Shown: positions 24,960-34,467, counted from the stretch's first letter. The stretch: 64,000 bases of DNA from Chitinophagaceae bacterium UBA7600 (GCA_002478885.1 DLKC01000057.1:1-64000), one strand, 5' to 3'. A program made the numbers and translations. The notes: generated by a model from the letters alone, not told the origin.

Positions 24960-26936
24960 TTATGTAGTTTGTTTGAGCATAATTTCAGTGCCCTTATCTT
25001 TTTCCGAATGCACGGCGAGCAACAAACCAGCTTCTTCAGCCCTTGCCTTCATGTTGATCATTCCATTGCCATGATTGCCGGCAAGTTCATCGAATCCCGA
25101 ACCATCATCATTGATGGCAATACTTATGTGTTCATTGCTGCAGATAGTGATGCTGATATTTTTAGCATTGCTATGTTTAAGCGCATTGTGTACCGCCTCC
25201 TGCATAATGCGGAAAATATTAAGTGCCTTGCGCGATGGAATAACAATATCTTCTTCGATTTGCTCGTTGATGTTGATATTGATACCGGGGTAACTGGGTT
25301 GCAGCTTTCCGGTGTAATTTTTAAACCTGTCACTTAATCCTGTTATGGTGATATTTTCCTTATTTAATACCCAGATAGTATCCCTTAATGAATTGATGAT
25401 CTCCTGTGAGTGCTGGCGCAAATGATCGAGATGTAAATGTGCCGCTTCATCACTCTTCCCGGTTATTTTGTCTACATCATCTCTTATTGCGGTTGCATAG
25501 GCACCAATATTATCGTGCAGGTCTGCTGCAATACGTTTGCGTTCTTTTTCTTCAGCCTCGAGAATTGATTGCACTGCCATGTTCTTTTCTTCTTCCACTG
25601 CAATTCTCAGTTTTTCCTGCTGTGCCCGGCGCTGGTTGCGGAATACCAGCAGGCCAATTATGCCCGCCATCACGATAAATCCAATAGACCCATAAAGCAT
25701 TGTATTGCGGCGGGTAAGCTGTAATTCCTGCTCAAGGATCGTTTTTTCTTTTTCCTGTACATCATATTTTGCCTGCATTTCTGCAATCGCCTCGGTGCTG
25801 TTCATAGCGGCCACACTGTCTTTCAATGTTATAATATTTTCCAATGCTTCCGTGTACCCTTTTGTATCGCCGCTTTGTTTCAGGTAGCCGGCCAATGGCA
25901 CATAATACGCCAGTCGTGTTGCGGCATCGTTATTCATAGCAATGCTACCTTCTTTTTTTTCTTTTTTCAATTCTCCGCTCACCAGGAATTTGCGGCACAG
26001 GTCGATGGCTTTCTGCAGTTGGCCGGTATTGGCATAAAAGTCCGCGATTTGAATATTATCATCCACTACAAAGCCTTCCTGCTGGTTCAGCTTTTTGCGG
26101 GTATTGATCATATTCATCAGCGCTTCTTCGGCAGCAGTATACTTTCCCTGGTCGGTAAGTATAGCCGATTGCAGACGGTAAGCGCCAACCAACCGATCAA
26201 TATATTCGCCCTTTGTGCAGAGATCAATTCCTTTTTGCAAAAAGTAAAGCGCTGAATCAGGCAGCCCGGATTTGTTATACAGGCTGGCCCTTGTAACATA
26301 GATTGAACCTATCCGCCCGGGCATAAGCGTAAGGCCCTGTATATATTGCAAAGCCTTATCATTCCATTTTATCCCTTCCTTGATCTCATTGCGTGCACTT
26401 GCAATAAAACCAATGGTATTGCAGATCTGTGCCAGGTGTAATGTATCTTTGTATTCTTCTGCATAAGGTATCAACTTGTACAAATTATCAAGGCACTCTT
26501 GCATACGGCTTTCACTACCCAATGCGACTGATTTAATTATGGAAAATTTGAAATACACCTGGCGATAGTCTTTGTCACGCATATCGCATTTGGGTATCTC
26601 CGCTTCTGTTATGGCAAAAACACTGTCCATCCAACCCCACTGTATATAATCGTATGCCAGTATCAATTGTGCCTGGCTTTTCAGCAGGTTATTGTTTAAT
26701 GGCGCAGCAAGCTGAATTGCAACTGCGGCATATTTACTTAAACTGTCATGGCAAATATTGTAATACTCATCTGTATACGCGATAATAGCACGTAGTTTAT
26801 CGTCTGCGGTATTGGCGGAGTGAATATACCTGTTCAGGCTGTCACCTTTTTTAGTTTGCGCATGCAGGTTTGTTGCTTGCAGCATAAGCAAGACAAAGAG
26901 CATGTGTAACAGGTTTGGCTTTATTCCAACAATCAT
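24960..26936 (-). CDS. TPR-containing sensor histidine kinase (HisKA_3)
   Basis: A 658-residue membrane sensor. The signal peptide/anchor MLFVLLMLQATNLHAQ is followed by a periplasmic region of tetratricopeptide repeats (about 30-375). A transmembrane helix (MLYGSIGFIVMAGIIGLLVF, about 410-430) and a coiled coil rich in Glu/Lys/Arg lead into the HisKA_3 box KRIAADLHDNIGAYATAI. The ATPase domain has the N-box IMQEAVHNALKHSNAK and G-box INDDGSGFD. This is the common Bacteroidota layout in which the TPR region senses a periplasmic protein or ligand. It is co-transcribed with the NarL-type regulator. Confidence 0.93.
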   Translation of the reverse strand: MIVGIKPNLLHMLFVLLMLQATNLHAQTKKGDSLNRYIHSANTADDKLRAIIAYTDEYYNICHDSLSKYAAVAIQLAAPLNNNLLKSQAQLILAYDYIQWGWMDSVFAITEAEIPKCDMRDKDYRQVYFKFSIIKSVALGSESRMQECLDNLYKLIPYAEEYKDTLHLAQICNTIGFIASARNEIKEGIKWNDKALQYIQGLTLMPGRIGSIYVTRASLYNKSGLPDSALYFLQKGIDLCTKGEYIDRLVGAYRLQSAILTDQGKYTAAEEALMNMINTRKKLNQQEGFVVDDNIQIADFYANTGQLQKAIDLCRKFLVSGELKKEKKEGSIAMNNDAATRLAYYVPLAGYLKQSGDTKGYTEALENIITLKDSVAAMNSTEAIAEMQAKYDVQEKEKTILEQELQLTRRNTMLYGSIGFIVMAGIIGLLVFRNQRRAQQEKLRIAVEEEKNMAVQSILEAEEKERKRIAADLHDNIGAYATAIRDDVDKITGKSDEAAHLHLDHLRQHSQEIINSLRDTIWVLNKENITITGLSDRFKNYTGKLQPSYPGINININEQIEEDIVIPSRKALNIFRIMQEAVHNALKHSNAKNISITICSNEHISIAINDDGSGFDELAGNHGNGMINMKARAEEAGLLLAVHSEKDKGTEIMLKQTT

Positions 26937-27013
26937 TATTAAATATATGTTTTTTCTGCAACCGGTAATTTACCAGTTGTACCGCTATTTTACTACAGGT
27001 TTTGAAGTATATA

Positions 27014-27070
27014 TTTTTTGTAGCCCTGCTCCAAACCCTGGAGCTTCTTCGTTGCGTCGCACACTTCAAC
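27014..27070 (-). repeat. Dispersed intergenic element, copy 10
   Basis: Reverse; box TTTTTTGTAGCCCTGC, core TTGCGTCGCAC at 27052-27062. Inside it, CTCCAAACCCTGGAG can form a small hairpin. Lies in the 434-bp divergent gap 26937-27370, in which nothing else is evident. Confidence 0.8.
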
Positions 27071-27370
27071 AGCATAACATTACCCCGGCAATAACATTCA
27101 GTTTATTACGGCAGGCGATACATTACTCCTTTATCTAAAACAAGATCACTGTTTAGCATTACGAGCCCTGGAACAACAACTGGCCTATTGAAAGCAGCCC
27201 CAGTATAGCCCAACGAAAACTGCGTTTGCTAGTCGGTGGGGGAATTGGAAACTCATTCTCCACCTATTTCTCACTACTACAAATTGAGTATTTCACAGGT
27301 GTTGTCTTTATGCAATTTTTGGCAAGTAAAAATTACAACACATTATGCTATCACAATTAAATACCATTTT

Positions 27371-30154
27371 ATGAAGATTTCAACACTACTCGTGATTCCG
27401 CTACTCTTCTGCTTACCATTTACAAGGGCATACGCAACAGAAACCGAACCCAACAACACCCGCAATACAGCCAACATCCTGGCTTTGAATGGCAGCAACA
27501 CCGGGTCTATCGGCGTATCAGACGATGAGGATTGGTGGAGCGTGACCACCAATGCAAATGGCCAGTTGAATATTACTATGGCTATTTCAAATTCCATAAA
27601 TATGCGCTGCCAGCTTTACGACAACGACGGCGTTACACTGCTTGCATCGGACTACACTTCGGGGACCAAAACATTTTCACAAGACGGGCTCTCTGCCGGA
27701 ATATATTATCTGCGCGTTTATTCATTTTATTCCGGGCAATTACCAGCTTATACAATTTCCAATACACTAACCTTACCAGCCCAGGCAAATGATGCAGAAC
27801 CCAATGGCAGCACCACACAGGCAAAAACACTTGCGGTTAACAACAGTGCCACAGGGCAGATAGGTTATTATTACAACCTTCAAAGAGACAGCTCAGACTG
27901 GTATAAAGTAACGACCAACGCTGATGGCAGGTTAAGACTCACGGTAACCTCGCACAATGCCCAGGCAGTCTACGCCTATCTCTACGACAATGACGGATTA
28001 ACACTTCTCGAAGACGGATATACAAGCGGAACGGCGGCAGTTGTAAATAAAGACGGGCTTGCCGCAGGAACCTATTATGTGCGCATCAAAGCCTTTTACT
28101 CCACCGGGTTTGCTCCCTATACACTCGCCGACAGTTTGTTTACCCCGGCTCAAGCCAATGACAAAGAACCCAATGGCAGTAGCGCGCAGGCAAAGACCCT
28201 TACGTTGAACAGCAGCACTACAGGACATGTGGGCTACTTTTACAGCCTGCAACGTGATAGCGCCGACTGGTATAAAGTAACAACCAGCGCTGATGGCAGG
28301 CTGAGGCTCACGGTAACTACGCACAATGCCCAGGCAGTCTACGCTTATCTCTACGACAATGACGGACTAACCCTTCTCGAAGACGGATATACAAGCGGAA
28401 CGGCTGCAGTTGTAAATAAAGACGGGCTTGCCGCAGGAACCTATTATGTACGCATTAAAGCTTTTTACGCTACCGGGTTTGCGCCTTATACACTTGCCGA
28501 CAGTTTGTTTATTCCGGCTCAAACCAATGACCCAGAACCCAATAATAGCGCAGCGCAGGCAGTCACACTGCCGCTGGCGGGAAGCAGGGATGGGCATGTT
28601 GGCTACTATTACAACAATACAAGAGATACATCAGACTGGTATAAGCTTACCACCAATGCCGATGGAATGATCAGTGTAACCATTCAGTCAAACAACGGCA
28701 AAAGTATTTATGCTTATATCTATGACAACGACGGCACCAGGCTTTTTGAATCGGGTTACACTTCTTCCTCCAAAACACTGCAAGTAGATGGCCTTAAACC
28801 GGGAACATATTACTTGCGCATTAACTCATTTTACAATTACGATTGGGTTCCTTACACTTTAAGTAATACACTTACCACTTATACCAATGCAGATGATGCA
28901 GCAGCCGAGCCCAATGAATATTATTCCCAGGCCAGGACCATACCTGCAAACGGATCTGTTACCGGACACGTAAATTTTTATTATAACGGACAAAAAGATG
29001 TAGAAGACCGCTGGAAAATAAATTATACCGGCAGCGGCAATATGACACTGGTATTTAACCAGGAGAACAGGTTGAATGCCGGTTCTGCCACATCGGTCTA
29101 TTTCAGGGTTTATAAAGACAGCAACGCAGCACCTATTGCGGGCAGTTATTACAGCGCCAACAGCACAACACTCAATCTCACAGGACTTGCGCAGGGTTAT
29201 TACTATATCCGGGTATATACCTTTTATGGCACGGAATTAACCTACTTTAGTTCTTATAGTATTACTGCAAACTTCGATCAAACAAACATCGCTTCCATTA
29301 CCCAACTTGCTCCGGTAGCGGGCAGTAATTGCAACGATAACAGGATCCGTTTCCAATGCAGTGGCAGCCAGCCTCCCTACAAAGTTCAGCTCTACCGGTT
29401 TGGAATAGCTTATGGCAGCCCGCTAGTGATAACAAATACCAGCACGTTTAACATTAACAACCTGCCTCCTGGTAAATATTATGCAACCGTCTTTGGCGAC
29501 GGAGCAACAGCAGCAGCATTTGGCACCAGCAGTTCACGCGATGTAGTGCCTCCGCCAACGAGCACTGCTGTGAGCAATATAACGACGACCTCCGCAAGGG
29601 TGAGTTGGATATCCCTTCCTGCGTGCATCAAAGGGTTTTCGCTCCAGTGGAGAATTCTGAATAGTGCCAGCAACTGGTCACAGAAAAAATTACCGGCTTC
29701 TGCTACACAAACCAATTTAACCGGTTTGTTACCAGATACTGCATACGAATGGCGTATTGCTTCGGCCGATACCGGAAGCAGCCAGGAAGTTGTTGCGCTC
29801 AGTTCATATATCACCGACACATTTAATACGGCAGCCGTGTCAGGCATCGCTGCAGTTAACAACAGCAGCAGTAAAAACGAAATTTCAATAGTAGGTAGCA
29901 ATGTTGTAAAAATATTTCCAAACCCGGCCGTATCACAGTTTCAATTGCAGACCGGAATAAAAGCAGATGGAACAGTGTCGCTTGTTTTATTCGATATAAA
30001 TGGTGTTCCACAATGGCGCAGCAACGTGCAGCCAAACCAATTAAATGGATACCAGGTTAACACAACCAGACTTGCTGCCGGTACTTACCTGTTACAGTTG
30101 AAAGACAAAAGCAATAAATTATTAGCGACTGAAAAAATAGTCATACAACGCTAG
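27371..30154 (+). CDS. Large T9SS-secreted protein with repeated PPC-like domains
   Basis: A 927-residue extracellular protein. The signal peptide MKISTLLVIPLLFCLPFTRA is followed by five tandem beta-sandwich repeats resembling bacterial pre-peptidase C-terminal (PPC) domains. Each starts near an EPN motif (ETEPNNT, DAEPNGS, DKEPNGS, DPEPNNS, AAEPNEY) and contains DWYKVTT and GTYYVRI. A short Ig-like segment and a fibronectin-III-like domain (STAVSNITTTSARVSW, LLPDTAYEWRI) come next. The last 80 residues are a type IX secretion sorting domain (VVKIFPNPAVSQFQL ... GTYLLQLKDKSNKLLATEKI). No catalytic domain is visible, so it is probably an adhesin or carbohydrate-binding surface protein. The start at 27371 is chosen for the signal peptide. 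A terminator follows. Confidence 0.88.
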   Translation: MKISTLLVIPLLFCLPFTRAYATETEPNNTRNTANILALNGSNTGSIGVSDDEDWWSVTTNANGQLNITMAISNSINMRCQLYDNDGVTLLASDYTSGTKTFSQDGLSAGIYYLRVYSFYSGQLPAYTISNTLTLPAQANDAEPNGSTTQAKTLAVNNSATGQIGYYYNLQRDSSDWYKVTTNADGRLRLTVTSHNAQAVYAYLYDNDGLTLLEDGYTSGTAAVVNKDGLAAGTYYVRIKAFYSTGFAPYTLADSLFTPAQANDKEPNGSSAQAKTLTLNSSTTGHVGYFYSLQRDSADWYKVTTSADGRLRLTVTTHNAQAVYAYLYDNDGLTLLEDGYTSGTAAVVNKDGLAAGTYYVRIKAFYATGFAPYTLADSLFIPAQTNDPEPNNSAAQAVTLPLAGSRDGHVGYYYNNTRDTSDWYKLTTNADGMISVTIQSNNGKSIYAYIYDNDGTRLFESGYTSSSKTLQVDGLKPGTYYLRINSFYNYDWVPYTLSNTLTTYTNADDAAAEPNEYYSQARTIPANGSVTGHVNFYYNGQKDVEDRWKINYTGSGNMTLVFNQENRLNAGSATSVYFRVYKDSNAAPIAGSYYSANSTTLNLTGLAQGYYYIRVYTFYGTELTYFSSYSITANFDQTNIASITQLAPVAGSNCNDNRIRFQCSGSQPPYKVQLYRFGIAYGSPLVITNTSTFNINNLPPGKYYATVFGDGATAAAFGTSSSRDVVPPPTSTAVSNITTTSARVSWISLPACIKGFSLQWRILNSASNWSQKKLPASATQTNLTGLLPDTAYEWRIASADTGSSQEVVALSSYITDTFNTAAVSGIAAVNNSSSKNEISIVGSNVVKIFPNPAVSQFQLQTGIKADGTVSLVLFDINGVPQWRSNVQPNQLNGYQVNTTRLAAGTYLLQLKDKSNKLLATEKIVIQR
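27785..28522 (+). repeat. Tandem 369-bp repeat inside the T9SS protein gene
   Basis: Two adjacent units of exactly 369 bp (123 codons), 27785-28153 and 28154-28522, are near-identical over long stretches, including silent positions. The next unit keeps the period but has diverged. This points to a recent internal duplication. Confidence 0.85.
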
Positions 30155-30167
30155 TAAACAACGCAGT

Positions 30168-30199
30168 TAAAAAAGTCCCCTTAACCGGGGACTTTTTTT
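30168..30199 (+). terminator. Rho-independent terminator after the T9SS protein gene
   Basis: Stem GTCCCC / GGGGAC (30175-30192) extended by A-T pairs, loop TTAACC, seven T residues; 14 nt after the stop. Confidence 0.92.
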
Positions 30200-30213
30200 G
30201 TTCTACTGATTCT

Positions 30214-30267
30214 ATGTACCCAGCTTCACAAACGCCCATGAAACATCGTTGCGTCGCACTCTTGTAC
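30214..30267 (-). repeat. Dispersed intergenic element, copy 11
   Basis: Reverse; ATGTACCCAGCTTC box, CATGAAACATCG, core TTGCGTCGCAC (30249-30259), tail TCTTGTAC. Forms an inverted pair with copy 12. Confidence 0.85.
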
Positions 30268-30335
30268 TGTTGGCTGCTGATTCGGCAGAGGTGAAACATA
30301 CACAACTGACTTTTACTGTTGCTATTTTGCAAATT

Positions 30336-30398
30336 GCACAAGAGTGCGACGCAAGAGCCGATGCCATGAAAATCTGCAGCCGGCCAACAAAACATTCC
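30336..30398 (+). repeat. Dispersed intergenic element, copy 12 (long conserved copy)
   Basis: Forward; core GTGCGACGCAA (30344-30354), GAGCCGATGCCATG, then TGCAGCCGGCCAACAAAAC. Near-identical to copy 9. Confidence 0.9.
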
Positions 30399-30437
30399 TT
30401 ATTTTGAAATACATTTACCGGCATCAAATGAACCGCT

Positions 30438-31355
30438 ATGCCAGACCTTGGTTTTGTAAGCGCTATTCTTGCCGACAATAGTTTTGAAGAAGTTGTGGAC
30501 TTCGCCGCAGCCAACAATTTTAAGTGCTTGGAAATGATGTGCTGGCCGAAAGGCAAAGCAGAAAGGCGTTATGCGGGTGTTACGCACATTGATGTTAACG
30601 CGCTTACCAAAAGCGATGTGGCGCGTATAAAAGATTACCTGCAACAGAAACATATTTACATTTCCGGGCTTGGCTATTATCCCAACCCGCTGACGGACGA
30701 TGCATCCCAGGCGAAGGTTTTTCTCGATCACATAAAAAAGATCATTAAAGCTGCCGTGCTGTTGAATGTGCCTGTAGTGAATACTTTTATCGGCCGTGAA
30801 CACACGAAGAGCATTGATGATAATTTTAAAACATTCCTGAAGCGCTGGCCAGCTGTGATAAAATTCGCAGAAGACAATGGCATAAAGATCGGCATAGAAA
30901 ACTGCCCGATGTATTTTACCAAAGATGAATGGCCGGGTGGAAAGAACCTCGCTATTAATCCTGCAATATGGAGTCGTATATTTGACGCTGTTCCCTCAAA
31001 AAACTTTGGATTGAATTATGATCCTTCACACATGATCTGGCAACAGATGGACCCGATTCAGCCGATCTATGATTTTAAGGAGCGCATACATCATGTGCAT
31101 TTAAAAGATGCAAAGCTTTATAAAAACAAACTGGACAAAGTGGGTATTATGGCGCATCCACTGGAATATCACTCACCAAAGCTTCCCGGCCTTGGCGATG
31201 TGAATTGGAATCATTTTTTCACTGCACTTACCGATATAAGGTACACCGGCCCTGTTTGTATTGAAGTGGAGGACAAAGCATTTGAAGGTTCAGAAGCATC
31301 GATACATAAGGCCATACTTACCGCAAGAAACTATTTGAATCAATTTATCGCATAG
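30438..31355 (+). CDS. Sugar phosphate isomerase/epimerase-like TIM-barrel protein
   Basis: A 305-residue protein of the xylose-isomerase-like TIM-barrel superfamily (AP endonuclease 2 / IolE / hydroxypyruvate isomerase relatives). Candidate metal-site residues are Glu in [10 protein letters not shown], Asp and His in [11 protein letters not shown], His in [10 protein letters not shown] and Glu in [10 protein letters not shown]. These are the four usual strands, so the enzyme is probably an active isomerase or epimerase of a polyhydroxylated substrate. It starts a three-gene operon: the sulfotransferase-like gene begins 1 bp after its stop. The substrate cannot be told from sequence. Confidence 0.85.
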   Translation: MPDLGFVSAILADNSFEEVVDFAAANNFKCLEMMCWPKGKAERRYAGVTHIDVNALTKSDVARIKDYLQQKHIYISGLGYYPNPLTDDASQAKVFLDHIKKIIKAAVLLNVPVVNTFIGREHTKSIDDNFKTFLKRWPAVIKFAEDNGIKIGIENCPMYFTKDEWPGGKNLAINPAIWSRIFDAVPSKNFGLNYDPSHMIWQQMDPIQPIYDFKERIHHVHLKDAKLYKNKLDKVGIMAHPLEYHSPKLPGLGDVNWNHFFTALTDIRYTGPVCIEVEDKAFEGSEASIHKAILTARNYLNQFIA

Positions 31356-31356
31356 C

Positions 31357-32079
31357 ATGAGCACCACCCGTATTTGTTTATGGAGCAGCCCGAGGAATAT
31401 CTCCACCGCCATGATGTATTCTTTCGCACAAAGACAAGATACCATTGCGTTTGATGAGCCATTGTATGCGCATTACCTGCGTGTAACAGGTGTGGTGCAC
31501 CCGGGGCAGGAAGAAATACTGGCAACACAACAAAACGATGGGAACAAAGTAGTAAATAATTTACTGCTTGGGAATTTTAAAAAACCGGTTGCATTCTTTA
31601 AACAGATGACACATCATCTTGTGTCACTTGACGAAAACTTCTTATCGAAGATGAAAAACATTCTGTTCATCCGCGATCCAAAGCAGATCATCAGCTCTTA
31701 CGCGCAGGTAAGACCCGATGTAAACATGCAGGACATCGGCATTGCCAAACAATGGGAACTTTATAACCAGTTGACAGAAAACAATCTTCACTGCGTGGTG
31801 CTCGATTCCAATGAAATATTAAAATCGCCGGAGAAAGTTCTACGTGATCTGTGTTCCGCAATAGATATTCGATTTGACAAAGCAATGCTGCATTGGCCTG
31901 CAGGCCCGAAAAAAGAAGATGGTTGCTGGGCAAAATACTGGTACGACAACGTGCATAAATCCACAGGCTTTGAAAGGCAGTCAACCAGCAGCCGTGCACT
32001 ACCGGAATATCTCGAACCACTTTACAACGAAAGCAAAAAATACTACGAACAGTTATTTGAACAATCTATAAAAGCATAA
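31357..32079 (+). CDS. Sulfotransferase-like P-loop protein
   Basis: A 240-residue protein with the sulfotransferase fold. The 5' phosphosulfate-binding loop is at the N-terminus (CLWSSPRNISTAMMYSF), and the second cofactor region is FIRDPKQIISSYAQVRPDV. True members use PAPS to sulfate hydroxyl or amino groups, but some bacterial relatives are only sulfotransferase-like, so activity is uncertain. The gene is squeezed between the epimerase gene (1-bp gap) and the class IV aminotransferase gene (2-bp gap). The three products very likely act together. Confidence 0.8.
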   Translation: MSTTRICLWSSPRNISTAMMYSFAQRQDTIAFDEPLYAHYLRVTGVVHPGQEEILATQQNDGNKVVNNLLLGNFKKPVAFFKQMTHHLVSLDENFLSKMKNILFIRDPKQIISSYAQVRPDVNMQDIGIAKQWELYNQLTENNLHCVVLDSNEILKSPEKVLRDLCSAIDIRFDKAMLHWPAGPKKEDGCWAKYWYDNVHKSTGFERQSTSSRALPEYLEPLYNESKKYYEQLFEQSIKA

Positions 32080-32081
32080 AC

Positions 32082-32981
32082 ATGTTACAGCCTTACAATC
32101 CAAAGAATGAAAATATACAGGTGTTTGTAAAAGATGGTTTATATCACCGTAACGAAGCAAAGGTTTCGGTGTTCGACAGTTCTGTACAAGGTGGCGATGC
32201 AGTATGGGAAGGATTGAGAGTATATGATGGCAAAATATTTCATCTTGATAAACATCTTGACCGACTCCATGCATCAGCAAAAACGCTGGCTTTTACAGAT
32301 ATTCCTTCCAAAGCGTTTATTAAAAATGCGATTAAACAAACATTGAAGGCAAACGGCATGACCACAGATACGCACATCCGCTTAACATTAACGCGCGGTG
32401 AAAAAGTAACATCGGGCATGGATCCCAGGTTAAATCAGAAAGGCTCGTGCCTGATTGTGCTGGCAGAATTCAAGCCACCGGTATTTGATAACGCGAAAGG
32501 TATAAAGCTTGTCACGTCGCATGTGCGCCGTAACTCACCCATGCATTTAGATTCAAAGATTCATCACAACAACCTGCTGAATAATATCCTGGCAAAGATC
32601 GAAGCAAATTATTGCGGCGCCGACGCTGCCATCATGCTCGACAATCTTGGCTTTGTTTCCGAAACAAATGACTGCAATATTTTTATGGCGAAGAAAGGGA
32701 TGTTACTTACGCCACATGCGGATGCTTGTCTCACCGGAATTACAAGAGAAACAACCATCAGTCTTGCACATAAACTCAATATTCCATGCGTGGAGCGCAA
32801 TATTTCTATCGGCGAGTTTTATAATGCAGATGAAGTATTCATCACCGGCACCATGGGTGAGCTTACACCCGTTTATGAAATTGACGGAAGAGTAGTCGAG
32901 AACAAATCAGGTTCTGCTATAAGAACCAATTTGTATGCGGCATTTAGAAAGTTAACGGAGACAGACGGTGAACCAGTATAA
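32082..32981 (+). CDS. Class IV aminotransferase
   Basis: A 299-residue PLP enzyme of the branched-chain/D-amino-acid aminotransferase fold. Motifs are SSVQGGDAVWEGLRVYDGK, KIHHNNLLNNILAKIEA (PLP lysine region) and VSETNDCNIFMAKKG, then LTPHADACLTGITRETTISL and EVFITGTMGELTPV. The fold fits IlvE, D-alanine aminotransferase or aminodeoxychorismate lyase. The unusual operon argues for a dedicated role rather than general branched-chain metabolism. It ends 12 bp from the convergent HEAT-like gene. Confidence 0.85.
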   Translation: MLQPYNPKNENIQVFVKDGLYHRNEAKVSVFDSSVQGGDAVWEGLRVYDGKIFHLDKHLDRLHASAKTLAFTDIPSKAFIKNAIKQTLKANGMTTDTHIRLTLTRGEKVTSGMDPRLNQKGSCLIVLAEFKPPVFDNAKGIKLVTSHVRRNSPMHLDSKIHHNNLLNNILAKIEANYCGADAAIMLDNLGFVSETNDCNIFMAKKGMLLTPHADACLTGITRETTISLAHKLNIPCVERNISIGEFYNADEVFITGTMGELTPVYEIDGRVVENKSGSAIRTNLYAAFRKLTETDGEPV

Positions 32982-32992
32982 CTTTTAAGTAG

Positions 32993-33520
32993 CTAACCAT
33001 TTTTCTGCATCATCTGTAAAATCTTTTTTCCCCTGCTTTTGAATGCCGGCGTTTCGTCATTCCAGCGTTCTTCAATAATGAGCTTTAGTTCCTGCCTTAT
33101 ATCAGGATATATCTTGCTGAGGTTAAACAAGGTGGTCAGCGAAAATGCTTTGATGGCTACAGGTGTAGATGGCTTTTCGATAAATGTAAAGCAGGCATTC
33201 ATCACATCACCGTGCAACGATTCGGGAATGTCAATCATTTCCAACACACGCACACTATTGCGGATTACCGCTGCATGCACATCGTTCCTTTCAAGTTGTG
33301 CGACAATCTCTTTTATATGGGGTGCTACCATCGCAGGTTTTTTCTTTGCGGCCCAGCTTACACTGCCGGCTGCACGCTGTGCGAGCCTGTATTCATTGGC
33401 GAGGAAACACCGCATCAGTTCTTTAAAATTTTCTTTGGAACTGCAGGCATAGCTGGCAACTCGCAAAATATCCGCGCTGCTGTAGACTTTGTTTTGAAGT
33501 AATACCTCCCGGATATTCAT
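32993..33520 (-). CDS. HEAT-repeat-like helical protein
   Basis: A 175-residue all-helical protein with three or four HEAT/ARM-like pairs (for example YRLAQRAAGSVSWAAKKKP, HAAVIRNSVRVLEMIDIP, AIKAFSLTTLFNLSKIYP). It has no signal peptide and no catalytic motif. The start is the ATG at 33520, which overlaps the upstream stop as TGATG, indicating translational coupling with the thiamine-binding-type gene. A scaffold or regulator is a guess; I do not assign a function. Confidence 0.75.
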   Translation of the reverse strand: MNIREVLLQNKVYSSADILRVASYACSSKENFKELMRCFLANEYRLAQRAAGSVSWAAKKKPAMVAPHIKEIVAQLERNDVHAAVIRNSVRVLEMIDIPESLHGDVMNACFTFIEKPSTPVAIKAFSLTTLFNLSKIYPDIRQELKLIIEERWNDETPAFKSRGKKILQMMQKNG

Positions 33521-33816
33521 CACTTGAATTTTTCTGTTTTTTCATCGCCGGTAATATCGCCACCACTGCGAATCTGCAACTGCAGGTTACTTATCCATTC
33601 GCTGCATCCTTTGCTTAGTAAATGCTCGTTCACATCATTGATCACTTTCATCACTTCGCTATAAGTGCCTTCCAGCACGGTGGCAAAAGGACCGATTTCA
33701 TGTTTCACTCCCGATTGTTGTATAATGGCGATCGCCTCGTCAACCCACTCATAAGGGTGCCTGTCCTGCACGACAGGTAAAATCTGTACTGACGCGTTGA
33801 TGGTATATTGATGCAT
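33520..33816 (-). CDS. MTH1187/YkoF-type thiamine-binding family protein
   Basis: A 98-residue single-domain protein with the ferredoxin-like fold of the MTH1187 (thiamine-binding, PF01910-type) family. VQILPVVQDRHPYEWVDEAI, SGVKHEIGPFATVLEGTYSE and VMKVINDVNEHLLSKG match in order. Relatives bind thiamine or stay uncharacterised. It is translated just ahead of the HEAT-like gene, with a 1-base overlap of stop and start. Confidence 0.82.
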   Translation of the reverse strand: MHQYTINASVQILPVVQDRHPYEWVDEAIAIIQQSGVKHEIGPFATVLEGTYSEVMKVINDVNEHLLSKGCSEWISNLQLQIRSGGDITGDEKTEKFK

Positions 33817-33823
33817 GATTTAT

Positions 33824-33880
33824 TTTTTGTAGCCAGCAAATGTACATAACTCGTCGTCCCTTGCGTCGCACACTTGTAAC
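33824..33880 (-). repeat. Dispersed intergenic element, copy 13
   Basis: Reverse; TTTTTTGTAGCCAGC box 8 bp from the start codon at 33816, core TTGCGTCGCAC at 33861-33871, tail ACTTGTAAC. Confidence 0.8.
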
Positions 33881-33898
33881 ACAGACTCGCACAGCAAC

Positions 33899-33929
33899 AA
33901 AAAAAAGGAACCCGGGAGTTCCTTTTTTT
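33899..33929 (-). terminator. Terminator of the SnoaL-like lipoprotein gene
   Basis: Perfect 11-bp stem AAAAAAGGAAC / GTTCCTTTTTT with loop CCGGGA, 20 nt downstream of the stop at 33949. T-runs flank it on both strands, so it may act bidirectionally. Confidence 0.9.
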
Positions 33930-33948
33930 AAGATATCGATAAATAAAT

Positions 33949-34467
33949 TTATTTGCCGGCTGGCGGAGGTGGATTATCACTGTTAAAACAGTCGCGGTAC
34001 ATTTTCCAGCCTGCATCGGTTTTTTTCCAAACCACAAGAAATTTCCCTTTGTCAATCGCCTTTCCGCCTGCAGCAAACAATTCGTAACTGCCCTCTTCTG
34101 TAGCATAATCACCTTCACCATAAACATTTGTGGTGGTAAGCGAAATACCTTTTACGCCCATTTGGGTAAGCGCAGCTTTATAGAAGCCGGCAATGCCAGC
34201 TGTGCCGCTCATAGCCGGCATATTCGGCGCCATAAGCATAGCATCGCTTGTGTAGCGATCGATGAACATGGCAGAATCTCCGCTGGAAAATGATTGACCA
34301 TACAGTTCGTTACTCGCCGCGATAGCGCCTTTTACAGAGTCCAGGTTAAAAACGGGTGTAGCAGGTACTGCGGCTTCAGTTGTTTCAACGGGTTTTGTTT
34401 CTGTTGCGGTGTTGCAGGCCGTAAACAACAGCGCTGCAACAGCGAAGGAGGAAAGAAATGATTTCAT
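33949..34467 (-). CDS. SnoaL/DUF4440-like lipoprotein
   Basis: A 172-residue lipoprotein. The signal MKSFLSSFAVAALLFTACNT gives a lipobox Cys at about residue 18. The mature part is a cone-shaped SnoaL/DUF4440-type domain (YGQSFSSGDSAMFIDRYTSD, GIAGFYKAALTQMGVKGISL, KFLVVWKKTDAGWKMYRDC). A Pro-rich tail, NPPPPAGK, ends it. A longer frame from 34569 lacks a signal peptide at its start and is rejected. The function is unknown; the fold usually binds a small hydrophobic molecule or forms dimers. Confidence 0.8.
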   Translation of the reverse strand: MKSFLSSFAVAALLFTACNTATETKPVETTEAAVPATPVFNLDSVKGAIAASNELYGQSFSSGDSAMFIDRYTSDAMLMAPNMPAMSGTAGIAGFYKAALTQMGVKGISLTTTNVYGEGDYATEEGSYELFAAGGKAIDKGKFLVVWKKTDAGWKMYRDCFNSDNPPPPAGK

